Shown here: one piece after another, positions 48,663-57,925 of the stretch
Layout of the letters: each line of letters opens with the position of its first letter
Numbering within the stretch: position 1 is the first letter of the stretch
Assembly: GCF_000730165.1 (NCBI RefSeq)
Contig: NZ_CP022113.1
Span: 372,001 to 436,000 of the forward strand
Reading direction: 5' to 3'
DNA length: 64,000 bases
DNA from: Nitrospirillum viridazoti CBAmc
GTDB lineage: Bacteria > Pseudomonadota > Alphaproteobacteria > Azospirillales > Azospirillaceae
Made by a program: the position numbers and the translations under genes
Notes under the pieces: model-generated
What the model saw: the letters and a program-made list of their open reading frames with translations, nothing else
The model's database searches: none
Told to the model about the DNA's origin: nothing

Positions 48663-49010
48663 ATGATCGAACGCATCGGCAAGGCGCAACGCTGGAGCGA
48701 CGCCGTCGCCGTGAATGGCCTGGTGTTTCTGGCCGGCCATGTCGCGGATAAGACGCGCGGCCAGTCCGTCGCGGCGCAGACCGCGGACGTGCTGGCCCAG
48801 ATGGACGAGACCTTGGCCAAGGCCGGCATCACCAAAGCCAACCTGGTCAGCGTCACCATTTACCTCGCCGACATGGCCGGCTTCGATGAGATGAATTCGG
48901 TTTGGGATCGCTGGGTGGATTCCGACAATCCCCCGGCCCGGGCGACGGTCGAGTCACGGCTGGCCTATCCCGATTTCGCCATCGAGATGACCGCCATCGC
49001 GGCGCGGTAG
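48663..49010 (+). CDS. RidA/YjgF-family protein
   Basis: A 115-residue protein of the RidA (YjgF/YER057c/UK114) family. Visible are the VFLAGHVAD strand, the QTADVLAQMDETLAKAGITK helix, SVTIYLADM and the conserved PARATVESRLAYPDFAIEM region. The arginine in PARATVE corresponds to the carboxylate-binding arginine of active RidA. RidA enzymes hydrolyse reactive enamine/imine intermediates released by PLP enzymes. Length is slightly below the usual 125-130, and the exact subfamily (RidA or Rid1-7) is not decided. GAGGGGAG lies about 9 bases before the ATG. It may form a unit with the dGTPase gene 120 bases downstream; that gap shows no other feature. Confidence 0.88.
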   Translation: MIERIGKAQRWSDAVAVNGLVFLAGHVADKTRGQSVAAQTADVLAQMDETLAKAGITKANLVSVTIYLADMAGFDEMNSVWDRWVDSDNPPARATVESRLAYPDFAIEMTAIAAR

Positions 49011-49130
49011 TCCCCATGGCCACCGGCCGGGACGGCCAAGGATTAGCTGCGGCATTTCCCGGCCGCGCCCGCTACACTCCCGCCCGATTTGGCCCGCCCG
49101 GTGGGTCGGCGGCGGCGGTAGAGGGTTCCT

Positions 49131-50471
49131 ATGGTGTGGGATGAGCGGCGGGGCGATCGGCGGGGGCAGACCAGCGACACGCGCCGGCCGGCGGATATCG
49201 ACTACGCCCGTGTCATCCACTCGGCCAGCTTCCGGCGGCTGCAGGGCAAGACCCAGATCCTGAATTTGGGCGACAGCGACTTCTACCGCACCCGCCTGAC
49301 CCACTCGCTGGAGGTGGCGCAGATTGCCGGCGGCATCGTGCGCCAGTTCCAGCACCAGTTCACTGATCACCCCGCCCATCCGCATCTGCCGGACATCGCC
49401 CGCATCCAGGCCATCGGCTGCACCCACGATCTGGGCCACCCGCCCTTCGGCCATGGCGGGGAGGTGGCGCTGAACTACTGCATGCGCGACCATGGCGGTT
49501 TCGAAGGCAATGGCCAGACGCTGCGCGTCCTGTCCCGGCTGGAGAAGTTTCCCGAGGGGGCCGGTGCCAACCTGACGCGCCGCACCCTTCTGGGTGTGCT
49601 GAAATACCCCGTGGCCTACCATGAGGCCGCCAATCCCGCGGTGCGGCCCGGTCTGGACGCCAGGGCGACCACTATCCGGATCATCGACCGCAAGGCGTCC
49701 AAGCCGCCCAAATGCTATATGGACAGCGAGGCGGACGTGGTCGACTGGATCCTGGCGCCCCTGAGCACGTCCGACCGGGACGCCTTCCGCGCCTATGTCC
49801 GCCAGGACGGCAGGCATCACAAGCCCCTGCACAAGTCGTTCGACTGCAGCATCATGGACCTGGCCGACGACATCGGTTTCGGCGTGCATGATCTGGAGGA
49901 CGCGCTGGCCCTGCGGCTGATAGGGCGGGATGACTTCACGACCCGTGTGCCCCGTGAACGGTGCGCCGCCTTCCTGGACACGCTGCGCGGGCCCTATGCC
50001 CAGGAACTCGGCGGCGATGCTTACGCGGCCTTCGTCGACAGGCTGTTCGGGGAGGAGGACCAGCGCAAGCTGTTCATCGGCCGCATGGTCCACTACCTGA
50101 TCGCCAGCTGCCATATCGACACGCGGGAAGCGTTCCAGGAACCGCTGATCCGCTATCGCGCCGCCATGGACGACCGTGCGCGGGGCTTCCTGGACGCGCT
50201 GAAGCAGGCGGTGATGGACATCGTCATCCTCAGCCCGGCCGTGCAGCAACTGGAGTTCAAGGGCCAGAAGATGGTGGTGTCGGTGTTCGAGGCCATGGCG
50301 TCCGAGCCCGCAAATTTCCTGCCGCGCGAGGTCTATGCCCGTTATCGGCAGGAAGGGGACAGCCCCCGGGTCATCTGCGACCACATTTCCGGCATGACCG
50401 ACAACTTCCTGATGAAGACCTACGACCGGCTTTTCAGCCCGCACATGGGTTCCGTTTTCGACCAGCTGTGA
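49131..50471 (+). CDS. dgt: dGTP triphosphohydrolase (HD-domain dGTPase)
   Basis: A 446-residue HD-superfamily dNTPase that hydrolyses dGTP to deoxyguanosine and triphosphate. The metal-binding set is visible: H58 in RTRLTHSLEV, H99-D100 in CTHDLGHPPFGHGGE and the distal acidic motif MDLADDIGFGVHDLEDA (242-258). The N-terminal WDERRGDRRG and RVIHSASFRRLQGKTQ match the roughly 440-residue class, which includes homologues reported to deplete dGTP during phage infection, rather than the 505-residue E. coli Dgt. A housekeeping role in dNTP balance is equally possible. GAGGG precedes the ATG. The stop faces the convergent SPFH gene across 20 bases. Confidence 0.92.
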   Translation: MVWDERRGDRRGQTSDTRRPADIDYARVIHSASFRRLQGKTQILNLGDSDFYRTRLTHSLEVAQIAGGIVRQFQHQFTDHPAHPHLPDIARIQAIGCTHDLGHPPFGHGGEVALNYCMRDHGGFEGNGQTLRVLSRLEKFPEGAGANLTRRTLLGVLKYPVAYHEAANPAVRPGLDARATTIRIIDRKASKPPKCYMDSEADVVDWILAPLSTSDRDAFRAYVRQDGRHHKPLHKSFDCSIMDLADDIGFGVHDLEDALALRLIGRDDFTTRVPRERCAAFLDTLRGPYAQELGGDAYAAFVDRLFGEEDQRKLFIGRMVHYLIASCHIDTREAFQEPLIRYRAAMDDRARGFLDALKQAVMDIVILSPAVQQLEFKGQKMVVSVFEAMASEPANFLPREVYARYRQEGDSPRVICDHISGMTDNFLMKTYDRLFSPHMGSVFDQL

Positions 50472-50491
50472 GGGGGATCCGGGGGCAGACG

Positions 50492-51673
50492 TCAGCGCTG
50501 CGGCGGATCCGCCGCCGGCCCTGTCGGTTCATTGGGAAGGGGCGGAGCCTCCGCAGGGGTTGTGGGGGCGTTGGTCGGTCCCGGCGCCGCTTCGCGTGCC
50601 ACCGTCGGTTCCGGCCGCTTGGCGGCCGGGGCAGCGCCGGGAGCGGGCTTGGCCGCCTCAGCCCGAGGCGCGGGGGCGCGGCCATGTTCCTCCGCGGCCG
50701 GCTTGGGCGCCTCCTGCGGGCGGCCGTCGTCGCCCGTGTTCAGGATGACGGGCAGGCCGTCGCGGCCGCCGATGATGATGGTCTTGGCGTTGGAGGAATT
50801 GGCCAAAGTGGTGGTCGCCTCGATGCCGCGCAGGCGCAGGTATTCCGGCGTGATGGTGTTGGCCACCGTCGCCTGGAAGTCGCGGATGCCCTCGGCCTCG
50901 ATGCGCTTGCGGTCGCGTTCCTTGGCCTCGCGCGCCAGGCGGAAGTCGTACTCCTGCATGATCTGCTGCTGTTCGGCCTTGCGCTCGATGGCGGCGCGCA
51001 CGCTGTCCGGCAGGGTGACGCTGGAGATCAGGATGTCCTCCACCCGCACCAGGGCCGGGCCGCGGCCGCTGGCCATCTGTTCCTCCAGCGTCAGGGTATC
51101 GGGCGCGGTCTCCCGCGTCGGCAGGGGGAATTCCTCGCGGTCGCGCTTCAGCAGATAGGCCTGAATCTCCGCGCGGTTCAGGGAGTAGAACTCCTCCGGG
51201 CTGTGCTGGGAGACGAATTCGTAGAGCAGCGAGGCGATCTTGGGCCGCACCAGCGTGTCGGCGTAGTCGGGACCCGCCAGCTTGTGCACCAGGCCGGCGG
51301 CGTGGGGGTTGATGCGGAAGCGCACCGACATCTCCACCTCCATGGTCAGGCCATTGGCCGCCACGGCGGGATAGGTGCGCGTCAGGGTCTGCAGCCGGCT
51401 GTCGTAGATGTAGATCTGGTCCCAGGGGGCGATGACGTGCGTCCCTTCCTCCAGCACATGGTCGGTGACGGTCCCGCCGGCGAAGCGGTGCCACAGCACG
51501 CCGACGGATCCGGCGGGCACGGCGACGACCACCGCCGGGGCGAGCGCGAGGGCGGCCAGCAGCAGCAGCAGCGCTGCGGCATAGAGCGACAGGCTGTTGG
51601 CGTCGGCCCAGCGCTTCAGACGCTGACGGAAGGATCGCGGGCCGCTCTTGGCCCCGGGTTCGGCCATGGTCAT
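50492..51673 (-). CDS. SPFH/band-7 (prohibitin-like) membrane protein
   Basis: A 393-residue protein with one N-terminal membrane helix (about residues 28-52). An SPFH/PHB domain follows (VPAGSVGVLWHRFAGGTV, then EGTHVIAPWDQIYIYDSRLQ, VRFRINP and an RPKI motif), then a helical segment rich in Glu/Arg (IERKAEQQQIMQEYDFRLAR) and a Pro/Ala-rich low-complexity tail from about residue 315. Such proteins form oligomeric scaffolds in membrane microdomains and often regulate proteases such as FtsH. The start overlaps the stop of the small membrane-protein gene (ATGA), so the two are coupled. Confidence 0.88.
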   Translation of the reverse strand: MTMAEPGAKSGPRSFRQRLKRWADANSLSLYAAALLLLLAALALAPAVVVAVPAGSVGVLWHRFAGGTVTDHVLEEGTHVIAPWDQIYIYDSRLQTLTRTYPAVAANGLTMEVEMSVRFRINPHAAGLVHKLAGPDYADTLVRPKIASLLYEFVSQHSPEEFYSLNRAEIQAYLLKRDREEFPLPTRETAPDTLTLEEQMASGRGPALVRVEDILISSVTLPDSVRAAIERKAEQQQIMQEYDFRLAREAKERDRKRIEAEGIRDFQATVANTITPEYLRLRGIEATTTLANSSNAKTIIIGGRDGLPVILNTGDDGRPQEAPKPAAEEHGRAPAPRAEAAKPAPGAAPAAKRPEPTVAREAAPGPTNAPTTPAEAPPLPNEPTGPAADPPQR

Positions 51674-51867
51674 CGTTCGGTCGGCGTCCGCAAATGGTCA
51701 CGCACCCGCGAACTCTGCCGGCCCACCGCCTGGATCAGGAAATTCAGCAGGGGCGTCAGGATCAAGGCCAGCAGGAAGTGACCCATGAAGCCGATGGTGG
51801 TGTTCCGGCCCATGACACCACAGAGGATGCAGGCCAGCAGGTAGATGACGATGACGGTCAAGGGCAT
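51670..51867 (-). CDS. Small two-helix membrane protein
   Basis: A 65-residue protein with two hydrophobic segments around a GRNTTIGFMGHF turn. This layout (helix, GRN-x-x-IGF, helix, charged tail) is common in small uncharacterised bacterial membrane proteins. I chose the ATG at 51867, directly before the first helix; a longer reading to 51978 would add 37 residues with no membrane-protein character. The stop overlaps the SPFH start (ATGA), which suggests the two products act together in the membrane. Confidence 0.7.
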   Translation of the reverse strand: MPLTVIVIYLLACILCGVMGRNTTIGFMGHFLLALILTPLLNFLIQAVGRQSSRVRDHLRTPTER

Positions 51868-51984
51868 GAGGTGCGCAATCCCGTACGAGTGGAGCCCCGC
51901 AAAGGGCCGCCGTGCAAGTGGTGGGCCTTGGAATGGGGCGGCTGACGCCGGCCTCATTCCAAGGGTACCACAATTCAAACGCGA

Positions 51985-52596
51985 TCAGGCGGCCGCCGCA
52001 GCCGCCTGCGCCGACTTTCCACGCACCTCGTTGAACTTCTCCTTGAAGAAGTCCGTGACCTTGGCCGGGTCGAAGGTGAGGAAGGTGCCGCCGGAGGCGA
52101 AGTGCTGCGCGAACACCTTGCCCAGGGCGTAGGTGAAGGCCGCGTTGAAGGCCGGCTGGGTCAGCAGGCCCAGGACCGGGCCAACCAGCGGGATGGCCTT
52201 CAGCGTGTGGCGGAACGCGAAGGAGCCCAGCAGGCTGCCGCCCAGCGTTGCCGGGGCGACGGTGGCCAGCAGGGTGCCGATGGCGGCCTTGCCGATGTCG
52301 CCGCGGAAATCCACGCCGTAGTGCTTGGCCAATTCGCGCAGCAGGTTCAGCTGCACGCCGGCCAGCACCGCGTCATCCAGCAGCACGACCGGGATGACGG
52401 CTGAGCCGGCCGCCAGCAGGAGGTGGGTGCGGATGATATGGCGGACGGCGACCTCATCCGCCACGGCCACGGCCGCGTGGGTCGTGTCGGAGGCGACCGC
52501 GTCGACCGGGGCTTCCGTGGTGGTGGCCGTGGGGGACACGGCCTCGGGGCCGGCCGCCGCGGCCTCTTCTGGGGTTAGTTCTTTCTTCGTGACCAT
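51985..52596 (-). CDS. DUF697-family membrane protein
   Basis: A 203-residue protein. After an Ala/Thr-rich N-terminal 50 residues comes the DUF697 signature (IIRTHLLLAAGSAVIPVVLLDD, then LNLLRELAKHYGVDF) and two Gly/Ala-rich membrane segments with GKAAIGTLLATVAPATLGG. The C-terminal tail is amphipathic (KVTDFFKEKFNEVRG). DUF697 domains occur alone or fused to GTPases (YcjF-like); function is unknown. I chose the ATG at 52596, which has GGAG about 12 bases upstream on the - strand. A longer frame to 52662 has no supporting site. Confidence 0.8.
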   Translation of the reverse strand: MVTKKELTPEEAAAAGPEAVSPTATTTEAPVDAVASDTTHAAVAVADEVAVRHIIRTHLLLAAGSAVIPVVLLDDAVLAGVQLNLLRELAKHYGVDFRGDIGKAAIGTLLATVAPATLGGSLLGSFAFRHTLKAIPLVGPVLGLLTQPAFNAAFTYALGKVFAQHFASGGTFLTFDPAKVTDFFKEKFNEVRGKSAQAAAAAA

Positions 52597-52635
52597 GATC
52601 TCACGCTCCAAAGAAGACGTTGAGGGGGGACCGGT

Positions 52636-52726
52636 CCGGACCACGGGTCCGGCTTGTTCCATCCCGGGAGGGACGGCCCGATGTGACTGGCCGCCGGCAA
52701 GGGCCGGCAGCCCGACGATATGGGCT
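52636..52726 (-). terminator. Hairpin cluster after the NRPS operon
   Basis: The 144-base gap between the thioesterase stop and the DUF697 gene holds three stems: AGCCC/GGGCT (52709-52726), GCCGGC-AAGG-GCCGGC (52693-52708) and CCGGACC-ACG-GGTCCGG (52636-52652). They lie just downstream of the last gene of the - strand NRPS operon and probably end its transcript, although none is followed by a T run in that direction. Confidence 0.45.
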
Positions 52727-52740
52727 AACCAATAACGGGC

Positions 52741-53508
52741 TCATGACGGCGGTTCCCCGGTTGAGGAAGCCGCCAATGCGTTCTTTAAAAATAGACTGTG
52801 AATAAGGCGGACGTAATCGTCGGGATTTTCCTGAATGAAAAAATGACCTCCTTTCATCGTTTGTAGTTGGAAGCCGCGGGCCCTGACCGTTTCCCAGGCC
52901 GCCACCTCTTCCACCGTGACGGTCGTGTCGGCATCGCCGGCCAGGGCCAGAAGCTCCAGGGGCAAGGGTGCGGGGGTAGCCACCCGATAGCTGTCGGACA
53001 AAGTGAAGTCCGCGCGCAGCAGGGGGCGCATCAGGTCCATCAGGTCCCGGTTCTCCAGCACCTCGGGCGGTGTGCCGCCCAGGCGCCGCAGTTCCTGATC
53101 CAGGCCGGCGTCGTCCAACTCCCAAACCGGGGAGCGGTTGGGGGGCAGGTGGGGCGCCCGGCGCCCGGAAACCACTAGGCCCAGGGGCGGCCGTCCGACG
53201 CGCACCAGCGCCTCGGCCACCGCGTGGGCGATGGCGGCCCCCAGGGAATGGCCGGCCAGGACCAGGGGCCGCCGGGGCAGGGCCTTCAGCGCCGCCACGA
53301 TGGGCGGCACCACCTGGTCCATGCGGGTGGCGGCCGGTTCCTGCCAGCGGCCGGGCCGGCCGGGCAGCAGCACGCCCCAGACGTCCAGGCCCGGCGGCAC
53401 GCCCTTGGCCAGAAAATTCAGCGCGTTCAAGCCGCCGCCGCCATAGGGGAAGGCGACGATGGTACCAATAGGGTTCGTGCCCCGGATCAGGGGGTGCAGC
53501 CAACTCAT
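52741..53508 (-). CDS. Type II thioesterase for NRPS editing
   Basis: A 255-residue alpha/beta hydrolase of the GrsT/TEII family. The start has FPYGGGG, the nucleophile motif is GHSLG (Ser88), the acid is Asp194 in AGDADTTV and the base is His222 in KGGHFFI. Stand-alone TEII proteins remove wrong acyl groups or stalled intermediates from NRPS carrier domains. The neighbouring NRPS ends in a reductase and has no internal thioesterase, so this enzyme is more likely a proofreader than the release enzyme. The start overlaps the preceding ABC transporter stop (ATGA); it is the last gene of the operon. Confidence 0.9.
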   Translation of the reverse strand: MSWLHPLIRGTNPIGTIVAFPYGGGGLNALNFLAKGVPPGLDVWGVLLPGRPGRWQEPAATRMDQVVPPIVAALKALPRRPLVLAGHSLGAAIAHAVAEALVRVGRPPLGLVVSGRRAPHLPPNRSPVWELDDAGLDQELRRLGGTPPEVLENRDLMDLMRPLLRADFTLSDSYRVATPAPLPLELLALAGDADTTVTVEEVAAWETVRARGFQLQTMKGGHFFIQENPDDYVRLIHSLFLKNALAASSTGEPPS

Positions 53509-55217
53509 GCCTGGGCCTCCGTCGGTTCGGCCGGGCCGGGTTCAAGCGGCAGGGGATGCACCAGGCGCAGGCGCCCTTCGGACATTTGATAGACGCGGTC
53601 GGCCAGGTCGAACCAGCGCTCGTCATGGGTGACGCAGATGACCACCTTGCCCTGCGCCTTCAATTCCGGCAGCAGCTGCTCGTAAAAGACCGCGCGGAAG
53701 TGGGGGTCCTGGTCGGCCGCCCATTCGTCCAGCACGATGACCGGCTTGTCCTCCAGTTGCGCCAGCACCAGGGCCAGGCGTTTGCGCTGCCCGGTGGACA
53801 GACGGACGGTGGTGAAGGCGCCGTCGGCCACGGCCACCTTGTCCTGCATCTCCAGCCGGGTCAGCAACCCCTGCACCCGCGCCGGATCCGGCGACGCCAC
53901 GCCGTAGAGCCGGCGCGACAGGTGATAGTCGGAGAAGATGGCCGAGATCTGGTCACGGTAGTCCTGCAAAGCCGCTGCCGGCACGGGCGCGCCATTGACC
54001 AGCAGCGTGCCGTGGTCCAGCGGCATGAGGCCGGTCAGCAGGCGCAGCATGGTGGATTTGCCGGAACCGTTGCCGCCGGTGATGAAGGTGACCTCCCCAC
54101 CCCGGAACTCCGCCGTCAGCGGCCCCACGGCGAAGCTGGGCGTGCCGTCATCGTTGCGATAGGCGAAGCCGGCCTCGGCCAGGGCGATGGACCGGGGGGC
54201 GGGCAGCGTCGCCACGCCATCGGCCGGTCTCTCCTCGATGGGCGCGCGACCGGCCGGTACGGGGGCGTCGGCGGTGACGGCCCAGCGGCCAGCGGCCTCG
54301 GCCAGACGCCGCTCCATGTCCTCGATATTGCTCAAGGCCCGTTCGGCCATGGACACCATGGGCGTCACGAAGGACACGGTGCTGATGGGCCCGACGATGA
54401 ACAGGGCGGCCGTCGTCACCGGCACCACCACCTTGTAGTATTCCGCCGACACCAGGGGGACGACGAAGACCATCAGGCCGATCAGGGCATAGAACATGGC
54501 CTCAATCAGGGAGAAGTTGCGCACCCACTGGGTCTTGGTCTCGACATTCACCCGCCGTGCGCGGGATGACGCCGCCCCCACCGCCCCCACCAGGGCGTCG
54601 GCCCGGCGGCGGCTCATGCGGGCCTCCTTGAAGCCCTGGGTCAGGTCGGTCAGCCCGTCGAAGACGTCGGCCTCCGCTTGGCCGGATTCCGCCAGCATTT
54701 CCTTGAACGAGCGGGTGCGGCGATAGCGGATGGAGACCGCCAGGCCAGCGAAGGCGAAGGCCAGCACGCAGGCCAGGGGCGAGAGATAGGCCAGGTAATA
54801 GGCCAGGAAAACCAGCATCACCGCCTGCTGCGCGCCCACCGCCAGGATGGGCAGCACGCGGGCCAGGATCTGGGTATCCTGGATCAGCACGCCGTGCAGG
54901 GCGGCGCGGCCGATGCGCTCCACCGTCACCAGGTCGGCCCGCCGCACCGCGTCGAACACCCGCATGCGGAAGGTGTGGATCAGCCGTTCGGCATCCCGCG
55001 ACGCCGTCACCAGGATGGCGTTGTGCGATACGCAGAACAGGGTGATGGTCACCGCGTACATCAACACCAGGCGGGCGTCGACCTTGTCCGCTTCCTGGCT
55101 GGCCGCCGCCACCAGGCCCAGCAGGGCGGTGGTGGCGATGGCCGATACCAGGTTCATGAAGGTCAGCATCTTCAGGTTCTGCGGGATCTCCCGCAGGACG
55201 ACCTTGGCCAGTCTCAT
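53505..55217 (-). CDS. Cyclic-peptide export ABC transporter 2 (PvdE/SyrD-like)
   Basis: A 570-residue half-transporter with six N-terminal membrane helices (within residues 1-285) and a C-terminal ATPase domain. Walker A is GGNGSGKST (381-389), the signature is LSTGQRKRLAL and Walker B is VIVLDEWAADQDPHF. The DEWAADQDP form is characteristic of the PvdE/SyrD cyclic-peptide exporter family, which moves siderophore precursors or lipopeptides to the periplasm. I chose the ATG at 55217, which overlaps the stop of the first transporter gene (ATGA); a longer frame to 55421 runs into that gene. It is a diverged paralogue of the upstream transporter and the two may work as a heterodimer. Confidence 0.9.
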   Translation of the reverse strand: MRLAKVVLREIPQNLKMLTFMNLVSAIATTALLGLVAAASQEADKVDARLVLMYAVTITLFCVSHNAILVTASRDAERLIHTFRMRVFDAVRRADLVTVERIGRAALHGVLIQDTQILARVLPILAVGAQQAVMLVFLAYYLAYLSPLACVLAFAFAGLAVSIRYRRTRSFKEMLAESGQAEADVFDGLTDLTQGFKEARMSRRRADALVGAVGAASSRARRVNVETKTQWVRNFSLIEAMFYALIGLMVFVVPLVSAEYYKVVVPVTTAALFIVGPISTVSFVTPMVSMAERALSNIEDMERRLAEAAGRWAVTADAPVPAGRAPIEERPADGVATLPAPRSIALAEAGFAYRNDDGTPSFAVGPLTAEFRGGEVTFITGGNGSGKSTMLRLLTGLMPLDHGTLLVNGAPVPAAALQDYRDQISAIFSDYHLSRRLYGVASPDPARVQGLLTRLEMQDKVAVADGAFTTVRLSTGQRKRLALVLAQLEDKPVIVLDEWAADQDPHFRAVFYEQLLPELKAQGKVVICVTHDERWFDLADRVYQMSEGRLRLVHPLPLEPGPAEPTEAQA

Positions 55218-56878
55218 GCCGGCACCTCCCGCCCATGCCAGGCGGTATCCAGCGGCACCTCGCGCAGGCGTCCCTCCTCCATGTGCAGGCGCCGGTCGGC
55301 TACGTCGAAATACTGGTCGTCGTGGGTGACGGCGATCAGGGTCAGGCCCCGGTCCTTCAGGGCCGGCACCACCTCGCGATAGAATTTCTGACGGAAGTGC
55401 GGGTCCTGGTCGGCCGCCCATTCGTCCAGGATCAGCACGGGCTTATGCTCCAGCAGCGCCGCCACCAGGCCCAGGCGCTTGCGTTGTCCGGCGGACAGGT
55501 CGCGGCGGGCGAAACGGTCGCCGTCCACCCGCGTCACGCGCTGCATCTCCATCCAGCGCACCAGTTCATCGACCTCGGCCGTGTCCAGCGCCGGCACGCC
55601 GTAGAGGCGCGCGAACAGGTGGAAGTCGGCGAAGACGGTGGCCATCTGCTCGCGATAGGGGTCCAGCCGCTGGGGCCCGATGGCCAGGTCGTCCACCATC
55701 AGGCGGCCGCGCATGGGCTGGTACAGGCCAGTCAGCAGCTTGATGAAGGTGGACTTGCCGGAGCCGTTGCCGCCGGTGATGAACACCACCTCGCCCCGCC
55801 GCAGGGTAAGATCGAAAGGTCCGACGGCGAAGGCCGGTTCACCCGCTGGGGCCGGGAAGGTGAACTCCACCCCATCCAGGCGGATCTCGCGGAAATCCGC
55901 CGGCAGGTCCAGGGGGGGCGCGTCCTGCCCCGGTTCGGCCAGGGCCGCCAGATCCTTTTCCAGGTCCAGCATGCGGCCGGCCGCACCATCGGCCGCGGTC
56001 ATGACCGCCAAGGATTGCATCAGGCCGAAGATGGGCGTGGACAGGAAGATCACCGCCGCCGCGACCTTCACCATCTGCTGCGAAAAGCTGCTGGAATAGT
56101 GGGGCAGCACGAAGACCAGGATGCCCAGCATCAGGTTGAAGACCATCTCCCCGAAGATGAACTGCTGCCAGGTGTGCATGTGCACCCGGCCGCGCTGCGC
56201 CATGGTGCGGTCTGAGGTGGTGACGAAAATGGTGTTGAGGTCGTCGCTACGGGCGCTGCTCAAACGCTGTTCCTTGAAGCCGTCGAACAGGTCCGACACG
56301 CTTTCGAACAGCGCCTCCTCCTCCGCCATCAGCAGGACCTGCTGTTCCTCCAACGCCCTGCTCAGCCGGACATAGAACCAGGCCCCGCCCACCAGCACGG
56401 CGGAGATGACGAAGAAGGCCAGCGGCGACAGCACCGCCATGTAGACCAGCACCGCGACGACCGACAGGACGGAGCGCAGGGTGATGGCCATGAACTCGGA
56501 GTTCTGCGAGATCAACTGCCCCGCCTGGGTCACGCTTTCGAACAGGCGGGCCTGGCCGAACCGCTCCAGCTTCAGCAGGTCGGACCGGCGCACCTGGTCC
56601 ACCAGGCGCATGCGCACCGTGTCGACCACCTCTTCCAGATAGGCGGCCATCTGGGTGACCATCCAGCCTTCCGTCGCCATGTAGGCGGCAAGGCTGGCCA
56701 GGAAGGCACCGGCCAGGACGAAGTTGACGCCTGCGCGCTGCTGCTCCGCGATTTCGGAGGCGGCGGCGTTGACGATGACCAGGATCAGGGTGCTGGACAA
56801 CGCCGATCCCGCCGCCGCCAACAACAGGCGCCGGATGCGGGCGGGACCGATAAGCTTGATCAGGCGGAGAAGGTTCAC
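55214..56878 (-). CDS. Cyclic-peptide export ABC transporter 1 (PvdE/SyrD-like)
   Basis: A 554-residue half-transporter. The membrane domain (residues about 1-290) is followed by an ATPase domain with Walker A GGNGSGKST (369-377), signature LSAGQ (461-465) and Walker B LILDEWAAD (482-490). The D-loop region DQDPHF is shared with the next transporter. It starts with GTG at 56878, overlapping the oxygenase stop (GTGA), and ends overlapping the second transporter (ATGA). Two adjacent half-transporters of the same family suggest a heterodimeric exporter for the NRPS product. Confidence 0.9.
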   Translation of the reverse strand: MNLLRLIKLIGPARIRRLLLAAAGSALSSTLILVIVNAAASEIAEQQRAGVNFVLAGAFLASLAAYMATEGWMVTQMAAYLEEVVDTVRMRLVDQVRRSDLLKLERFGQARLFESVTQAGQLISQNSEFMAITLRSVLSVVAVLVYMAVLSPLAFFVISAVLVGGAWFYVRLSRALEEQQVLLMAEEEALFESVSDLFDGFKEQRLSSARSDDLNTIFVTTSDRTMAQRGRVHMHTWQQFIFGEMVFNLMLGILVFVLPHYSSSFSQQMVKVAAAVIFLSTPIFGLMQSLAVMTAADGAAGRMLDLEKDLAALAEPGQDAPPLDLPADFREIRLDGVEFTFPAPAGEPAFAVGPFDLTLRRGEVVFITGGNGSGKSTFIKLLTGLYQPMRGRLMVDDLAIGPQRLDPYREQMATVFADFHLFARLYGVPALDTAEVDELVRWMEMQRVTRVDGDRFARRDLSAGQRKRLGLVAALLEHKPVLILDEWAADQDPHFRQKFYREVVPALKDRGLTLIAVTHDDQYFDVADRRLHMEEGRLREVPLDTAWHGREVPA

Positions 56879-57876
56879 GCGGCCCGTCCTACTTTGGGGG
56901 CGTCCGCGCCGCCATAGGCGGACAGCGGCACGTCATCGTCGACGCGGATGCGCCAGACGTGGCGCTCATGATCCTCGAACGCAGTTCGGCCGTGCAAGGC
57001 CATGTGGTTGTTGACGAAATGGATGCTGTCCGCCGGCATGGAGATCTGCAGCAGGGCCTCGGGCCGCCGCGCCTCCGTCAGCAGCAGGTCCAGCGCCCGG
57101 CGCACGTCCGGTGTGTCGGCGGCGGGGTGCAGGGCCAGTCCCTTCATCAGCGTGTCGGCGCGGAAGCGGATGCCGGGCCGTTCGGCGAAGATGGTGGCGA
57201 AGGTCACCTCCACCGTGTCCGTGCCGCCGTTGGCGGTGAAAACGCCGGGAATGCGGAACGGCAGCACCTTGCGCGACAGCAGGTCAATGGCCCAGCGCCC
57301 CTCCTCTGTCGCGGACAGCGATCGCTTCAGGCATTGCAGGTCGCGCACCAGGGAGATGCCGCCGCCGCAGGCCGCCGGGCGGATGTAGTACAGCATCATG
57401 TATCGCTCCGGCCGGGCGAAGTACTGCGTATCGGTGTGCAGATCGGCCTCGTCGGCATGCTCGGAGAAGGTGGTGGCTGCCTTCTGCTGTCGCACCTTAA
57501 CGTCCCAGATGACGCGGCGGTTCACCTGGTCCGTGGCCGTCGGCCGGCCCATGCAGGCGGCCAGCGCGAACAGCACCTGGGCCCGCTCCTCCAGCTCCAG
57601 GTGCGCCAAGCCGGCCTGGCGCACGGCGATGCCGCTGTAGTCGGTCTCCAGGATGTGGCACAGCGCCTCGGCCGTGGCGGCCAGGGTGGGGCTGGCCACG
57701 GTGAGGGCGGCGCGCAGCTCCACGGGTGTGGTGGGCGGCACCAGCCGCTCGATCCGGATGTCCGGGCCGTAAAATTCCCGTAATGCCGCCTGCACGCACA
57801 GGCGTTCCCGCTCGGGCACGGGCGACAGGGCGAAGTCGCCGATGCGGAGGCCTAGGTCTTCAAGATGGGTCAACAT
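56875..57876 (-). CDS. TauD/TfdA-family 2-oxoglutarate Fe(II) oxygenase
   Basis: A 333-residue non-haem iron dioxygenase. The iron-binding triad is visible as His147-x-Asp149 (DLHTDTQY) and His295 (HMALHGRTAFED), with an arginine for 2-oxoglutarate in HVWRIRV (Arg309 or Arg311). The layout (an N-terminal helical region, then the HTD motif with TQYF, and FVNNHMALHGR) resembles the clavaminate-synthase-like group that includes AsnO and VioC, which hydroxylate the beta carbon of free or carrier-bound amino acids for NRPS pathways. It lies directly downstream of the NRPS (49-base gap) and overlaps the first exporter gene, so it probably hydroxylates the NRPS substrate or product. The exact substrate cannot be read. 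Confidence 0.87.
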   Translation of the reverse strand: MLTHLEDLGLRIGDFALSPVPERERLCVQAALREFYGPDIRIERLVPPTTPVELRAALTVASPTLAATAEALCHILETDYSGIAVRQAGLAHLELEERAQVLFALAACMGRPTATDQVNRRVIWDVKVRQQKAATTFSEHADEADLHTDTQYFARPERYMMLYYIRPAACGGGISLVRDLQCLKRSLSATEEGRWAIDLLSRKVLPFRIPGVFTANGGTDTVEVTFATIFAERPGIRFRADTLMKGLALHPAADTPDVRRALDLLLTEARRPEALLQISMPADSIHFVNNHMALHGRTAFEDHERHVWRIRVDDDVPLSAYGGADAPKVGRAA

Positions 57877-57925
57877 GGCTCGTCACCGTCTTGGAAACAG
57901 GAGGGGCTGAGGGTTCGGAGAATGG

